64,000 bases of DNA, from contig JANLSK010000329.1 in assembly GCA_031362415.1 (NCBI GenBank), positions 23,382-87,381 on the forward strand. Reading direction: 5' to 3'. The notes under the pieces are model-generated. The model was not told the DNA's origin, did no database searches, and saw only the letters and a list, made by a program, of their open reading frames with translations. Origin of the DNA: VFJJ01 sp031362415 (lineage in GTDB: Bacteria; Actinomycetota; Acidimicrobiia; IMCC26256; VFJJ01). Within the stretch, counting starts at the first letter, position 1. Each line of letters begins with the position of its first letter. The translations under genes and the position numbers were made by a program. Below, in pieces: positions 15,981-25,049 of this stretch.

Positions 15981-17621
15981 TCACGGGCCCCAGCGCAGGC
16001 GTAGCTCGGTCTTTTTGATCTTGTTCATGGGAGTGCGGGGGAACGAGTCGACGAAGTACCACTCTTCGGGCACCTTGTATCGGGCCAGGTTGGCTGCGCA
16101 GCGCTCGCGCAGCGACTCCACCGTGAGCTCGGAGGCCGTGTCGGGGAAGGCCTGCACGAAGGCCACGACCCGCTCGCCGAGGCGCTCGTCGGCCCGTCCG
16201 ACCACGGCGCAGGCCGCGACGCGCGGGTCGTCGTGGAGGACCCGCTCAACCTCGGCCGGGTAGACGTTGGAGCCGCCCCGGATGATCATGTCGCCCTTGC
16301 GATCCTTCACGAACACGTTCCCGTCGTCATCGACGAGGGCCACGTCCCCGGTGTGCAGCACGCCACCCCGGAGCGCGTCGGCGGTGGCCTCGGGTCGGTT
16401 CCAGTAGCCGAGGAACGTGGTGTAGACGTGGGCCCACGGCCCGCTGCGGGTGGGGCCCACGCACAACTCGCCGGTCTGGCCCGTGGGGACGGGTCGGTCG
16501 GCATCGTCGACGATCGTGATCTCCACGTGCTCTTGTGCGGTGCCGCATGATCCGGCCACCGGTGCGGCGTTGGGGTCGGTGTAGGTGACGGCCGTCGGAG
16601 CTTCCGTGAGTCCGTAGCCGATCATCACCTCGGCCCCGAAACGCTTGCGGTACAAGGTGCGAAAGGCTTCGGGCAGGTCGGCTCCGCCCACACCCGGTCG
16701 GATCAGCGTTCGCAGGTGGTCGTCGGTGACAGCAGGGTTGGTGAGGAGGTCGTGGAGGGTCGCCGGCACGGCCGAGAGCACGGCGACACGCTCGTCGCGG
16801 ATCCATTCGGCGACTCCGAGCGCGTCGGCGCGGTCCATGCACACGAGCCTCTTCTCGCTCTGCCACGCCAGCACGGGGCCCAGGCACAGCAGATTGAGGA
16901 TGGTGAACGGCAGGTACACGCCGAGCACGTCGCCCTCGGAGTAGCGCCCACCCGACTGCGCCATCCGCCCGGGCATCAGCATGTTGTGCTGGCTGTGCAC
17001 GGCGCCCTTCGGGAAACCCGTGGTGCCACTGGTGTACGCGATGGCGGCCGGCGCCCAGGGATCGATCTCATCGATGCTCGCGCTCGGTCCATCGAGCGTG
17101 GCATCGGCCAACAAACGAGACCAGGCCGAGCTGGGATCACCTGCCGTGGTGCCGATCAGGTGCACGAGCTCGGGGAGCTCGCCGAGGTGCGGCGTGAGCT
17201 CGGCAATGATCTCGGGCTCGGCCAGGAGCACCGAGGCCTCTGCGTCGCGCAGCATGTAGGCCTTCTCGGGTGGCGCCAGCGGACGGTTCACGCCGACCCA
17301 GATCGCTCCCAGGCGCATGGTCGCGAGGTAGGCCACCACGATCTCGGTGTGATTGGCGAGGCAGGCCGCAACTCGGTCGAATGGCCTGATCCCCAGTGAT
17401 GCCAACGCATGTACGGCGCGGTTCACCTCGGCGTCGAGCTCGGCGAACGTGTACCGGTGGTGCCGACCGACGAGGGCCTCGGCGTCGGGAGCCTCGGCGA
17501 GAGGCCGTTCGAGGAGGCGGGCGACGGTCTGGGGACCGCCGGGGATCTCGACGCGACTCGTCGAGGCGATCAGCCCGTGGCGTTCGTACTCGAACGCGGC
17601 CGGAGGAACACGATTGCTCAT
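15981..17621 (-). CDS. Acyl-CoA synthetase / AMP-dependent ligase
   Basis: A 546-residue adenylate-forming ligase. The start ATG at 17621 (MSNRVPPAAFEYERHG) is chosen because the frame upstream is unconserved and runs into the divergent gene. The P-loop YTSGTTGFPKG is at 196-206. The GYGLTEAP motif binds AMP, LHTGDVALVDDDGNVF and KDRKGDMIIRGG carry the hinge, and the C-terminal PRTPMNKIKK contains the catalytic lysine. It is closer to medium-chain or aryl-acid FadD proteins than to the FadD17-like ligase at 11360; the substrate is open. Its start is only 34 bp from the divergent gene at 17656, leaving little room for two separate promoters. Confidence 0.88.
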   Translation of the reverse strand: MSNRVPPAAFEYERHGLIASTSRVEIPGGPQTVARLLERPLAEAPDAEALVGRHHRYTFAELDAEVNRAVHALASLGIRPFDRVAACLANHTEIVVAYLATMRLGAIWVGVNRPLAPPEKAYMLRDAEASVLLAEPEIIAELTPHLGELPELVHLIGTTAGDPSSAWSRLLADATLDGPSASIDEIDPWAPAAIAYTSGTTGFPKGAVHSQHNMLMPGRMAQSGGRYSEGDVLGVYLPFTILNLLCLGPVLAWQSEKRLVCMDRADALGVAEWIRDERVAVLSAVPATLHDLLTNPAVTDDHLRTLIRPGVGGADLPEAFRTLYRKRFGAEVMIGYGLTEAPTAVTYTDPNAAPVAGSCGTAQEHVEITIVDDADRPVPTGQTGELCVGPTRSGPWAHVYTTFLGYWNRPEATADALRGGVLHTGDVALVDDDGNVFVKDRKGDMIIRGGSNVYPAEVERVLHDDPRVAACAVVGRADERLGERVVAFVQAFPDTASELTVESLRERCAANLARYKVPEEWYFVDSFPRTPMNKIKKTELRLRWGP

Positions 17622-17655
17622 GGCGAGAGTCCACCAGCTCCGCCAGAATGGCGCA

Positions 17656-18906
17656 ATGGACATACGGGTCGACCGCCGACGGTTCCTGAGCGTGGGTCTG
17701 GCGTTGCCAGCGGTTCCCGTCCTGTCGAGCCTCCTCGCGGCATGCGGCGACGACGACGACGAGCGCGGCGTCGCTCCGAGCACGGTCTCGTCAGCCTCGA
17801 CCCCATCGACCGGAACGGCGGAGCCGGCGACGATCACGACGGCGGCGTCGACCAGCGGCCCGACGGCCCCGACGATGGCGCCCACCACGACGGAGGTCAC
17901 CGTGCCCCTGGCTCGACTCGTCGTCCCCGACCATCCCTTCTGGCCCAACGACCTCTACGCCGAGGACCGTGTGCTTCTCGACGATCTGGCTTCCGCATAT
18001 GCCGCCGAACGTGGCGCCAAGCCGCTCGACGCCGAGCGTTTCCTCTACGCCGATGCACCCTTGCGCCTGTTCGACTCGATCTTCGCCGGCGCCTCTGAGC
18101 CCGACGGGGTCTCGGGCGCGCTCTGGGTGTTCCACCTGTCGGGCTACTTCGGGGGCGTGTGGCTCCGGCGCGAGATCGTCACGGCCCAGCCCGAGTCCCT
18201 GCTCGCCGGGGCCAATGTCGAACCCACCGAGACGGCCTTCCGCACGAACCTGGCGAGGGCGGCCGAAGCGGTCGAGGCGGCCGGGGCCGGATCCGCTGCG
18301 GCGCTGGCCTTCGCCGAGGAATCGCTGTACGACGTCGAGAACCCCGACAATCCCGAACGACCGATCCGGGGCCTGATCGACACGTTCGGCTACAACCAGG
18401 GTTACCTGCTCCAGATCGTGGAGGCCCCGCCGGCGGGTCTCACGAGCCCCCCCGGCCTCGTGTCGTGTGAGGGTCCGCTGTTTTGCGAGTACGGCGGCGC
18501 TGACGATCAGGCTCGCCTCGGAGCGCTCGACGCCTTCCGGTCGGCAGCAGCGAAGCTCGGTGCAAGAGCCTCCGCCGACGCACCCGAGCGATGGCAGGAG
18601 CTGGCGGCGGCCATCTCCGTGATCCAGGGCCCGGCAGTCGAGCGGGGCCGCCTCGTCTGGAGCAGCGGGCTCTCGGTACAAGGGTTCCCGCAACACAGCT
18701 ACTCCCAGCTGCTCGACATCAGCGCTGCGTTCCTCCAGGCGATCCAGGCCATCGTGCTGGCCGCGGTCGAGTCGGTCGTCGAGAGCGACCCTGCCTTGGC
18801 CAGCCGGGCTGGGCTCGCCAACGCCTGCACCGACATCTGGCTTTCGTCGTACACCATGGGGCTCCTCGACGGGCGACTCGGCCGGGGGGTCCCGACGTTC
18901 GCGTGA
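17656..18906 (+). CDS. Tat-type lipoprotein of unknown function
   Basis: A 416-residue exported protein. The N-terminus MDIRVDRRRFLSVGLALPAV... carries a twin-arginine motif (DRRRFLSV) and then a lipobox (LSSLLAAC) with the acylated cysteine at about residue 34, so Tat export and lipid anchoring are both expected. A low-complexity Thr/Ser/Ala linker leads to a mostly helical domain with LARAAEAVEAAGAGSAAALAF, GYNQGYLLQIVEAPP, an internal pair of cysteines (SCEGPLFCEYGG) and LLDISAAFLQAIQAIVLAAVE. I know no family for it. Tat export suggests that it folds or binds a cofactor in the cytoplasm. It is divergent from the ligase at 15981-17621. Confidence 0.75.
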   Translation: MDIRVDRRRFLSVGLALPAVPVLSSLLAACGDDDDERGVAPSTVSSASTPSTGTAEPATITTAASTSGPTAPTMAPTTTEVTVPLARLVVPDHPFWPNDLYAEDRVLLDDLASAYAAERGAKPLDAERFLYADAPLRLFDSIFAGASEPDGVSGALWVFHLSGYFGGVWLRREIVTAQPESLLAGANVEPTETAFRTNLARAAEAVEAAGAGSAAALAFAEESLYDVENPDNPERPIRGLIDTFGYNQGYLLQIVEAPPAGLTSPPGLVSCEGPLFCEYGGADDQARLGALDAFRSAAAKLGARASADAPERWQELAAAISVIQGPAVERGRLVWSSGLSVQGFPQHSYSQLLDISAAFLQAIQAIVLAAVESVVESDPALASRAGLANACTDIWLSSYTMGLLDGRLGRGVPTFA

Positions 18907-18984
18907 GCTGATCGGCCGCGAACCGGTCGACGGTGACGAAGGGCGCGTACGGAGGCACCCTCCGCGTCGGGCAGACTTTCCGGC

Positions 18985-20655
18985 ATGCCCGTCCGAATCC
19001 CGACCTCGACGCGACCCCGCAGAGCACTCCTTGTGGCCATCGCCCTCGGCCTGCTCGTCGGCGGGGCCGCGCTCGTGCCGGCTCAGGTCGCCGACGCCCG
19101 CCAGGTGAAGGCCCAGGCAGTGCCGCCGCCGCCCATCACCATCACGGCCTGGGCCGGAGACTTCCCCGATCCCGAGGTCGTCTGGACCGGCACCGAGTGG
19201 TTCGCGTTCTCGACCAATCACAACGGCGTCAACGTGCCGACCCTGCGCTCGGCCGATCTGCTCACGTGGGAGCCCCAGCCCGACTCCATGCCCGTGCTCC
19301 CGGTGTGGGCCGATCCCGGTCAGACCTGGGCGCCGGCCGTCGAGAAGATCCGCTCGTCGTACGTCATGTACTTCGCGGCCCGGGACCGGGTCAGCAACCT
19401 CCAGTGCATCGGTCGGGCCGCAAGCACGACGCCCCAGGGACCGTACGTCGACGTCTCGACCGGCCCGATGATCTGCCAGAGCGACCGGAACGGCTCGATC
19501 GATCCCAGTCCCTACGTCGATGTCGACGGCGTTCCGTACCTGCTGTGGAAGAGCGAAGGCATCGTGAGCAAGGAACCGACCCGGGTCTGGGTGCAGGGTC
19601 TCGCGCCCGACGGCCTGTCGCTCGTCGGCGAGCCGGTCGAGCTGATCCAGACCGACCTGGGCTGGGAGGAGCCGATCGTCGAGAACCCGTCGATGGTGCG
19701 TGACGGCGACAGGTACTTCGTGTTCTACTCGGCCAACCGGTGGTTCTCCGACCGGTACTCGATCGGCTTCGCGGTCTGTGAAACTGTGCTCGGTCCCTGT
19801 GTGAAGCCGCTCGCCGATCCGTGGATGCAGACGAACGCGACCATCGCTGGTCCGGGTGCACCCGACTTCTTCACCGACGGCCGGGGAACGTGGATCTCCT
19901 ACCACGCCTGGACGGCACCCGATGTGGGCTACCCGCAGGGGGCCAGGAGCCTGCGGGTGAGTCCCCTGTGGTTCGACGGGGGCTGGCCGATGACGCCGGG
20001 GGCGCTCACGCGGCCACGGTTGCTGCCTCCCGATGACGTGGTTCTCACCATGGCCGCCATGTCCACCGACGATGGCTACCAGGTGCTCACGACCCAGGGC
20101 CACCAGAACGTCTACGGCACCGCTCCGGCGTTGGGTTCGGCTTCGGAGGTTCCCGGCGCTCGGTGGATCGTCGACCTGTCGCTCTCTCCCTCGGGACGGG
20201 GTTACTGGCAGATCGCCTCCGATGGTGGGATCTTCGCCTACGGCGACGCCGGGTTCTTCGGTTCCACGGGGAATCTGCGGTTGAACAAGCCGATCGTGGG
20301 GATGGCGCCGACGGCGTCGGGTCGGGGGTATTGGTTGGTGGCGAGCGATGGGGGGATCTTCGCGTTCGGCGATGCCGTCTTCCACGGCTCCACGGGGAGC
20401 CAGCGGCTCATCCGGCCGATCACCGGGATGGCTCCCACGCCCAACGGCGACGGGTACTGGCTCGTGGCCTCCGACGGCTCGGTCTTCACGTTCGGCAGCG
20501 CCCCGTTCTACGGATCGCTGGCCAAGACCTCGCTCCGCCTTCCCGTCGTGGAGCTCGTCCCCACGTCCAAGGGCACGGGCTACTGGCTCGTCGCCGCCGA
20601 CGGCGGGGTGTTCGCGTTCGGCCAGGCGCCGTTCCTCGGTGCCCCCCGCCTCTGA
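18985..20655 (+). CDS. Secreted GH43-like glycosidase fused to GYW repeats
   Basis: A 556-residue exported fusion. After a signal peptide (residues 1-45, PRRALLVAIALGLLVGGAAL) comes a five-bladed-propeller glycosidase domain of the GH43 type (about 50-340). The three acidic catalytic residues can be placed: the general base Asp62 in DFPDPEVVW, the pKa-modulating Asp173 in GSIDPSPYVD, and the general acid Glu233 in EEPIVENPSMV. From about residue 355 to the end there are four to five GYW repeats of the Acidimicrobiia type. GH43 enzymes cut arabinan or xylan side chains; the exact substrate is unknown here. The repeat part probably attaches or presents the enzyme at the cell surface (inference). 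The GH43-repeat fusion is unusual. Confidence 0.82.
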   Translation: MPVRIPTSTRPRRALLVAIALGLLVGGAALVPAQVADARQVKAQAVPPPPITITAWAGDFPDPEVVWTGTEWFAFSTNHNGVNVPTLRSADLLTWEPQPDSMPVLPVWADPGQTWAPAVEKIRSSYVMYFAARDRVSNLQCIGRAASTTPQGPYVDVSTGPMICQSDRNGSIDPSPYVDVDGVPYLLWKSEGIVSKEPTRVWVQGLAPDGLSLVGEPVELIQTDLGWEEPIVENPSMVRDGDRYFVFYSANRWFSDRYSIGFAVCETVLGPCVKPLADPWMQTNATIAGPGAPDFFTDGRGTWISYHAWTAPDVGYPQGARSLRVSPLWFDGGWPMTPGALTRPRLLPPDDVVLTMAAMSTDDGYQVLTTQGHQNVYGTAPALGSASEVPGARWIVDLSLSPSGRGYWQIASDGGIFAYGDAGFFGSTGNLRLNKPIVGMAPTASGRGYWLVASDGGIFAFGDAVFHGSTGSQRLIRPITGMAPTPNGDGYWLVASDGSVFTFGSAPFYGSLAKTSLRLPVVELVPTSKGTGYWLVAADGGVFAFGQAPFLGAPRL

Positions 20656-20817
20656 GTTTGTCGTTGAGCTTTCGCTGCGTGGTCTGCGGCTCTTCTCCGG
20701 CCCGACGAGGCGTTCGAGGTGCCACTGTCGTTCAAGCGGGCGGCCGGGTGCCGCATGGACGACAGGTGCACCATGGGGATTCGTTGCCGAACCCGGGTAG
20801 ACGGCGCGGGCATCGAG

Positions 20818-22467
20818 CTACTCGGGTGGATCCTGGCAAACCAGATCGGCGACCGGGCCACCATCGGATGTCGGGACCCGTCGGAGCAGCACGATCGGAT
20901 CGAGACGGAACACCTCGTCGAACGCGCCGGAATCGAGGAGGCACTGCCAGATCACCAGACCGTCGCCCTCGGTCAACGACTCGTCCTGGAGCACGTACTC
21001 GACGACGGCGGGGTCAGGGGCCGGCGTGCCCTTCACGCCGTAGAACACCTTCCGCCACGGGTTGGGAAACGAGTAGACGCTCTCGCGCTCGGCAAGCTGG
21101 GGGACGATCAGGTACTGCGCCGAGATCGACGCCTCGTCTGGGACCAACGCGACGGCCGCCCGGCGAGCCAGAAGGAACGGGTCACCCTCGGCCACCCAAT
21201 AGCCGTCGCTGCGGACCGAGAAGGCGAGCGTTCCCCAGCTGGCCGACGTCGCCAGCGCGAACGCGCTCACGAGCCCGATGGCGCCCCGAGCCCGGGTGAA
21301 CCTGCGCCGGGCCAGTCGAGCGACACCTTCGACCATCGCCAACGCCAGAGCCACAGCGGGGATCGCCTGGTAGTGGGGGTTCCTGAACGGATCGCGGGTG
21401 AACGGCTGATCGGACAGCAGGCTGATCGCAGCTTGCGGCAGCCCGAGCGCCAAGGTCGATGGAGACAGCAGGGAGACGAAACCGTACGGCGCGAGCAGAT
21501 CGCGCCCATACCGCCCGGGCTCGTGCTCGTCGAGCTTCGACCACACGAGGCCGGGGTCGGTGATCCCGGTGGTGGCCACCTCGACCGGTGTGTCGCCGAG
21601 CTCGCCATAGAGGGGGCCGAACACGGTGCCGTCGCCGCCGTCAACGCTCGCGAATTTGGGGATGACGATCATCACCGTCACGAGGAACCACATTGCGGCG
21701 AGACCGGCTGTGGCAAGCCCCACGCGGCGATGCCAGCGGCGGGCCACGATGAGCCCGAGCACGAACAGGAAGAGCGCCACGTCGGCCTTCCACACCACGG
21801 CCAGAAATCCACAGACCGAGAACGCCATCCAGCGTTGGCGCGACGCCATGAGGTAGGCCCACAGCAGGGGCGTCATCGCCATGGTCTCGGGATGGAACGT
21901 CTCCCAGACGTTGGCTTGCACCAGCGGGTTGAGGAGCCACGCCACCCCGGCCGCGGCGGCCAGCCATCCATTTCGCAAGCGGTCACGGGCCAGGAGGAAC
22001 ACCGGGACGGCGCCGAGCGCGACCGTCAGCGTCTGCACGAGGTTGAGCCCGTGAGGTCCAATGCCCAACCACGACAGGGGAACGAGGAGGTAGTACCCGT
22101 ACGTGGCGTTGTGCCCGAACGCCGGCAGGCCCAGGATCGTCGAGAAGCTTCGACCGTGCGCGAGCTGCCACACATACTGGGTATGGAACCCGAGATCGTT
22201 GTCGAAGGTCCCGAACCGATCGTGACGCTGCCAGACGTGCACGTACTGGACCACGCTCCATACGACGATCGCCGCGGCCAGTACCAGTCCGGGCTTGACG
22301 ATGCTGCTCGTCAACGTTTCGAGTGTGCTCGCAAGGCGGCGGCTGCGCCCGGTTCCGAGCCTGTCGACACCGTCGTTGACGCCATCACCGTCGGCGTCGG
22401 GTTGGTGCTCGAGCACGGCCAGCTCGGAAGGTGAGCTCGAGACAACCGCTTCCCGGTAGAACAGCAT
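20818..22467 (-). CDS. DUF2079 polytopic membrane protein
   Basis: A 549-residue integral membrane protein with roughly nine hydrophobic segments, beginning LVLAAAIVVWSVVQYVHVW. The DUF2079 signature is the loop GTFDNDLGFHTQYVWQLAHG and the following HNATYGYYLLVPLSWL, with the conserved acidic residues outside. The family is related to GT-C-type lipid-linked sugar transferases, but no reaction is established. The C-terminal 130 residues form a soluble domain (QYLIVPQLAERESVYSFPNP). The N-terminal 45 residues are hydrophilic and Asp-rich. The gene begins 19 bp after the carbonic anhydrase gene, so the two are probably one transcript. It converges on the GH43 fusion gene, and no clear terminator hairpin is seen in the 160-bp gap. 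Confidence 0.8.
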   Translation of the reverse strand: MLFYREAVVSSSPSELAVLEHQPDADGDGVNDGVDRLGTGRSRRLASTLETLTSSIVKPGLVLAAAIVVWSVVQYVHVWQRHDRFGTFDNDLGFHTQYVWQLAHGRSFSTILGLPAFGHNATYGYYLLVPLSWLGIGPHGLNLVQTLTVALGAVPVFLLARDRLRNGWLAAAAGVAWLLNPLVQANVWETFHPETMAMTPLLWAYLMASRQRWMAFSVCGFLAVVWKADVALFLFVLGLIVARRWHRRVGLATAGLAAMWFLVTVMIVIPKFASVDGGDGTVFGPLYGELGDTPVEVATTGITDPGLVWSKLDEHEPGRYGRDLLAPYGFVSLLSPSTLALGLPQAAISLLSDQPFTRDPFRNPHYQAIPAVALALAMVEGVARLARRRFTRARGAIGLVSAFALATSASWGTLAFSVRSDGYWVAEGDPFLLARRAAVALVPDEASISAQYLIVPQLAERESVYSFPNPWRKVFYGVKGTPAPDPAVVEYVLQDESLTEGDGLVIWQCLLDSGAFDEVFRLDPIVLLRRVPTSDGGPVADLVCQDPPE

Positions 22468-22486
22468 CGGAGAGACGGCGACCGGC

Positions 22487-23629
22487 TCAGGCGGCCGGCA
22501 CGTCGAAGCTGACGGTCCGGTCGTTCAGGGGCTGAACGGGGCGGGCGTTGGCCTCGGGGAACGCAGCCTTGAAGGTCTCGATCTGCTCGGCGCTCATGGT
22601 GATCGTCCCGTTGAGGACGTTCCACTTCACGCCCTCGGTGCACGGCGGCGTGGTCAGCGAACCGTCGTAGCGGATGGCGGCACGGCGGGTGGCTGCGGGC
22701 TGCAACGTGGTCGGATCGAACGGTTCGGTCAGCTCGCTCTTGTCACCCGACTCCGCAGGCACGCCGACCACCAAGGCGTTGGCCGCCGGGTTCGGCGTCG
22801 CGCTCTCCTCGACGAAGACGCCCACCACGGCGAGCTTCCCCTCGGCGTCCTTGTGAACGAAGTGGATCTCCATCGCCAGAGCTCGACCGCTCACGGTGTG
22901 CTCACTGGGTGCGTGCACGTGGAACTGAGCCAGCCCGTACTCGTGATCGTCGAGCATGATGCCACCGGCATCGGTGATGTCGACCTGGACGGTGTGGCCG
23001 TTGTTGACCATCGCAGCCGACCCGGCGTGGTAGGCAAAGGTGAGATTGCCGATGTCGGCGGGCACCGCCGTACCGATGTCGATCGGCGACTGGTGGAGTC
23101 CCTCGGCGCAGGCCACGTAGGCCTCGTCGAGCGCACCCCAGTGGGTCGCGCCAGCGTCGCCACCGTAGGTCCAGTGGGTCGCTCCTGAGCTCTGCGGCGC
23201 AGCGGCGCCGGTCGGGATGATGGTGCCGCCGGTCATGTCGCCGGGGTGGCTGCTGTCGCCGGTCGTTTCGGCGTCTTGGGGCTCCTCGGTATGCGACGCC
23301 TCGGTGGCGTGGGTCGTCTCCTCGGTGTCCTCGTCGTGGCTCGCGGACTCGTCGGCTGCTGCCTCGTGGTCGGCTGCCGCCTCATCGCTGGCAGCTGCTT
23401 CGTCGCCGGGTGCCGTCCGTGACGAGGCGCCGAGGCCGTCGAGCTCGGCGACGCGATCCTCGAGGTCGTAGATCTGCTCTTGGAGGGCGCCGATGCGCTC
23501 AGCTGTCGAGTCGCCGGCGGCGCCGGCGGAGTCCTCGCCGCCGCCGATCATGCCGCACCCCGTGAGGAGTGCGGACACTGCGGCGATCGATGCAGCCTGA
23601 ATGAGATGGAGGCGGGTCGCGCTGGTCAC
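22487..23629 (-). CDS. Lipoprotein alpha-carbonic anhydrase
   Basis: A 380-residue surface carbonic anhydrase of the alpha class (CO2 + H2O to bicarbonate). The start is a GTG at 23629; the lipobox LLTGC puts the lipid on Cys25. A predicted coiled coil follows (ERIGALQEQIYDLEDRVAEL), then a long Glu/Ala/Asp/His-rich linker, and the enzyme domain from about residue 165: THWTYGG, QSPIDIGTAVP, then the zinc ligands in FHVHAPSEH and EIHFVH, and LTTPPCTEGVKWNV. All three expected zinc histidines are present, so the enzyme should be active. Secretion of a periplasm/wall carbonic anhydrase would supply bicarbonate or buffer the wall. The DUF2079 gene is downstream in the same operon. Confidence 0.9.
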   Translation of the reverse strand: MTSATRLHLIQAASIAAVSALLTGCGMIGGGEDSAGAAGDSTAERIGALQEQIYDLEDRVAELDGLGASSRTAPGDEAAASDEAAADHEAAADESASHDEDTEETTHATEASHTEEPQDAETTGDSSHPGDMTGGTIIPTGAAAPQSSGATHWTYGGDAGATHWGALDEAYVACAEGLHQSPIDIGTAVPADIGNLTFAYHAGSAAMVNNGHTVQVDITDAGGIMLDDHEYGLAQFHVHAPSEHTVSGRALAMEIHFVHKDAEGKLAVVGVFVEESATPNPAANALVVGVPAESGDKSELTEPFDPTTLQPAATRRAAIRYDGSLTTPPCTEGVKWNVLNGTITMSAEQIETFKAAFPEANARPVQPLNDRTVSFDVPAA

Positions 23630-23705
23630 GGCTCCGGCATCGGCACGCGACGTGCTCAGCCTGAGCCCGGTTCGTGAGAACAGCCGACAGTGCCCGCGTC
23701 GAGCC

Positions 23706-24911
23706 TCAGCATCCCGTGCCCGTCCGGGTGTTGTTGACGAAAGGCTGGAGCGGGGGAGTGGCGCCGTCGATGGGCGCCGCGGTGGTCGTGCGGTGTCGGC
23801 CCAGGTTCTGCACCGCCATGAGCTGCCCGTTGGCGTCACAGGCGATCCCGATCCCCGCACTGTCGAAACCGGGCTGGAGCAGGTTCTGGCGGTGCCCGGC
23901 GGAGCTCATCCACATCTGGTGCACCCAACCCGAGGTGATCGAGCCGGCAGCGATGTTCTCACCCAGCGAGGCAAAGACGCCGGCGAATCCCGGTGCGCCC
24001 AGCGTGCTCTGCAGGTTGCGATGCACGAACCTGTCGGTGGCGGCGAGATGATCGGCCCACTCCTGGGCCAGCGCGGCCAGCTGCGGATCCCAGACGAGCG
24101 GCGCCAGTCCCCGGCCGGACCGCTCGCTGTTGAGGAGGTCGAAGACCTCCCGGGCGATGGCCGCTGACCGGCTGCTCGGGACGGTGCCGGGAGCCACCTC
24201 CGCGCCCGCAGCGGTGAACGCCACCGTCGTGCCGTCGGCGCTGGCCACCTGGTACCCGGCGCCGTCGGGCAGACGGGCGATACCCACCGCTGGTGAGGCC
24301 AGGGCCGGGGCCGAGCCATACATCGGCGCGTCACCGAAAGCCAGCACCTGACCGGAGGAGGTGACCATCCACGATCCGAGCCCCGAGGCGGTCGCGGCCA
24401 TGCCCACGATCGGATCGGTTCGCGCCCGACCTCCGCCGGAACCGTGGAACCGTGCGTCTCCGAAGGCGAAGATGCCGCCGTCGCTGGCGACGAGCCAGTA
24501 GCCCTTGCCGGTGGGGGTGGCGGCCATGGCCGTGATGGGTTGGACGAGCGACATGCTGCCGGTGGAGCCGTGGAAGACGGCGTCTCCGAAGGCGAAGATG
24601 CCGCCGTCGCTGGCGACGAGCCAGTACCCGGAGCCTCGGGCTGTGGGGGCCATCCCGACGATGGGGCTGTTGAGGCGGGCCGCCTCCATACCGCCGAGGT
24701 CGGCCGACGACCCGTGGCCCGAGACGTCACCGTCGCTGGCGACGAGCCAGTACCCGCTGCGGTCCGGCTTCACCGCGAAGCCGCTGACGGGGCTGGATCC
24801 TGCGGCCGATGCCGATTGCTCGCGCAGAGGCACCAGCGCAGCCGCCATCGCGAGAACCGCGACTGCGAGCACGACCTTCCTGTCCCGGGGCACGGGAGCG
24901 TGGCGACCCAT
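23706..24911 (-). CDS. GYW-repeat protein with C-terminal CAP (SCP/PR-1) domain
   Basis: A 401-residue exported protein. The signal peptide is MGRHAPVPRDRKVVLAVAVLAMAAALVPLREQSASA (split for length: a basic n-region, then VVLAVAVLAMAAALVPL). Five GYW repeats cover about 40-240. The C-terminal CAP domain (about 250-385) has ARE-VFDLLNSERSGRGLAPLVWD, WADHLAATDRFVHRN, LGENIAAGS and WMSSAGHRQNLLQPGF, with the two His and the Glu that form the CAP cavity. Bacterial CAP proteins are extracellular, some of them binding or cutting ligands, but no fixed role is known. Two repeats share a 47-bp stretch of identical DNA. The gene lies 76 bp upstream of the carbonic anhydrase gene. Confidence 0.87.
   Translation of the reverse strand: MGRHAPVPRDRKVVLAVAVLAMAAALVPLREQSASAAGSSPVSGFAVKPDRSGYWLVASDGDVSGHGSSADLGGMEAARLNSPIVGMAPTARGSGYWLVASDGGIFAFGDAVFHGSTGSMSLVQPITAMAATPTGKGYWLVASDGGIFAFGDARFHGSGGGRARTDPIVGMAATASGLGSWMVTSSGQVLAFGDAPMYGSAPALASPAVGIARLPDGAGYQVASADGTTVAFTAAGAEVAPGTVPSSRSAAIAREVFDLLNSERSGRGLAPLVWDPQLAALAQEWADHLAATDRFVHRNLQSTLGAPGFAGVFASLGENIAAGSITSGWVHQMWMSSAGHRQNLLQPGFDSAGIGIACDANGQLMAVQNLGRHRTTTAAPIDGATPPLQPFVNNTRTGTGC
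24454..24626 (-). repeat. 47-bp identical direct repeat within GYW blades
   Basis: The segments 24454-24500 and 24580-24626 are identical over 47 bp and lie 126 bp (42 codons) apart. A third, shorter match occurs near 24725. They encode the LVASDGGIFAFGDA core of successive GYW blades. The identity is higher than the protein constraint requires and suggests recent duplication or gene conversion. Confidence 0.75.
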
Positions 24912-25033
24912 GACCAGAGTGTCGGCACCGAGGTGGGGGGCTTGACCGGACGTACCGGACGACGGGGGCGAACCCTCGGCGAGCGGCAGAAACCTTGTCC
25001 CCCTTGTCCCTCATGTCCCCGCTATCGGTCAGG

Positions 25034-25049
25034 GCCTGAGACCTCAGGG
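25034..25049 (-). terminator. Short hairpin after DUF35 gene
   Basis: CCTGA-GACC-TCAGG (25035-25048) lies directly downstream of the stop codon of the DUF35 gene on the minus strand. It is a small stem of five pairs and a weak terminator candidate for the four-gene operon that begins at 28607. Confidence 0.4.

Noticed and set aside
17791..20385. 864-codon open frame on the minus strand over the Tat lipoprotein and GH43 genes
   Set aside because: It has no domain or ribosome binding site and mirrors the codon bias of the two plus-strand genes, which have signal peptides and catalytic motifs.
20656..20817. Gap between the GH43 fusion and DUF2079 genes
   Set aside because: No convincing hairpin, gene or dyad could be found here; only scattered short GC-rich repeats.
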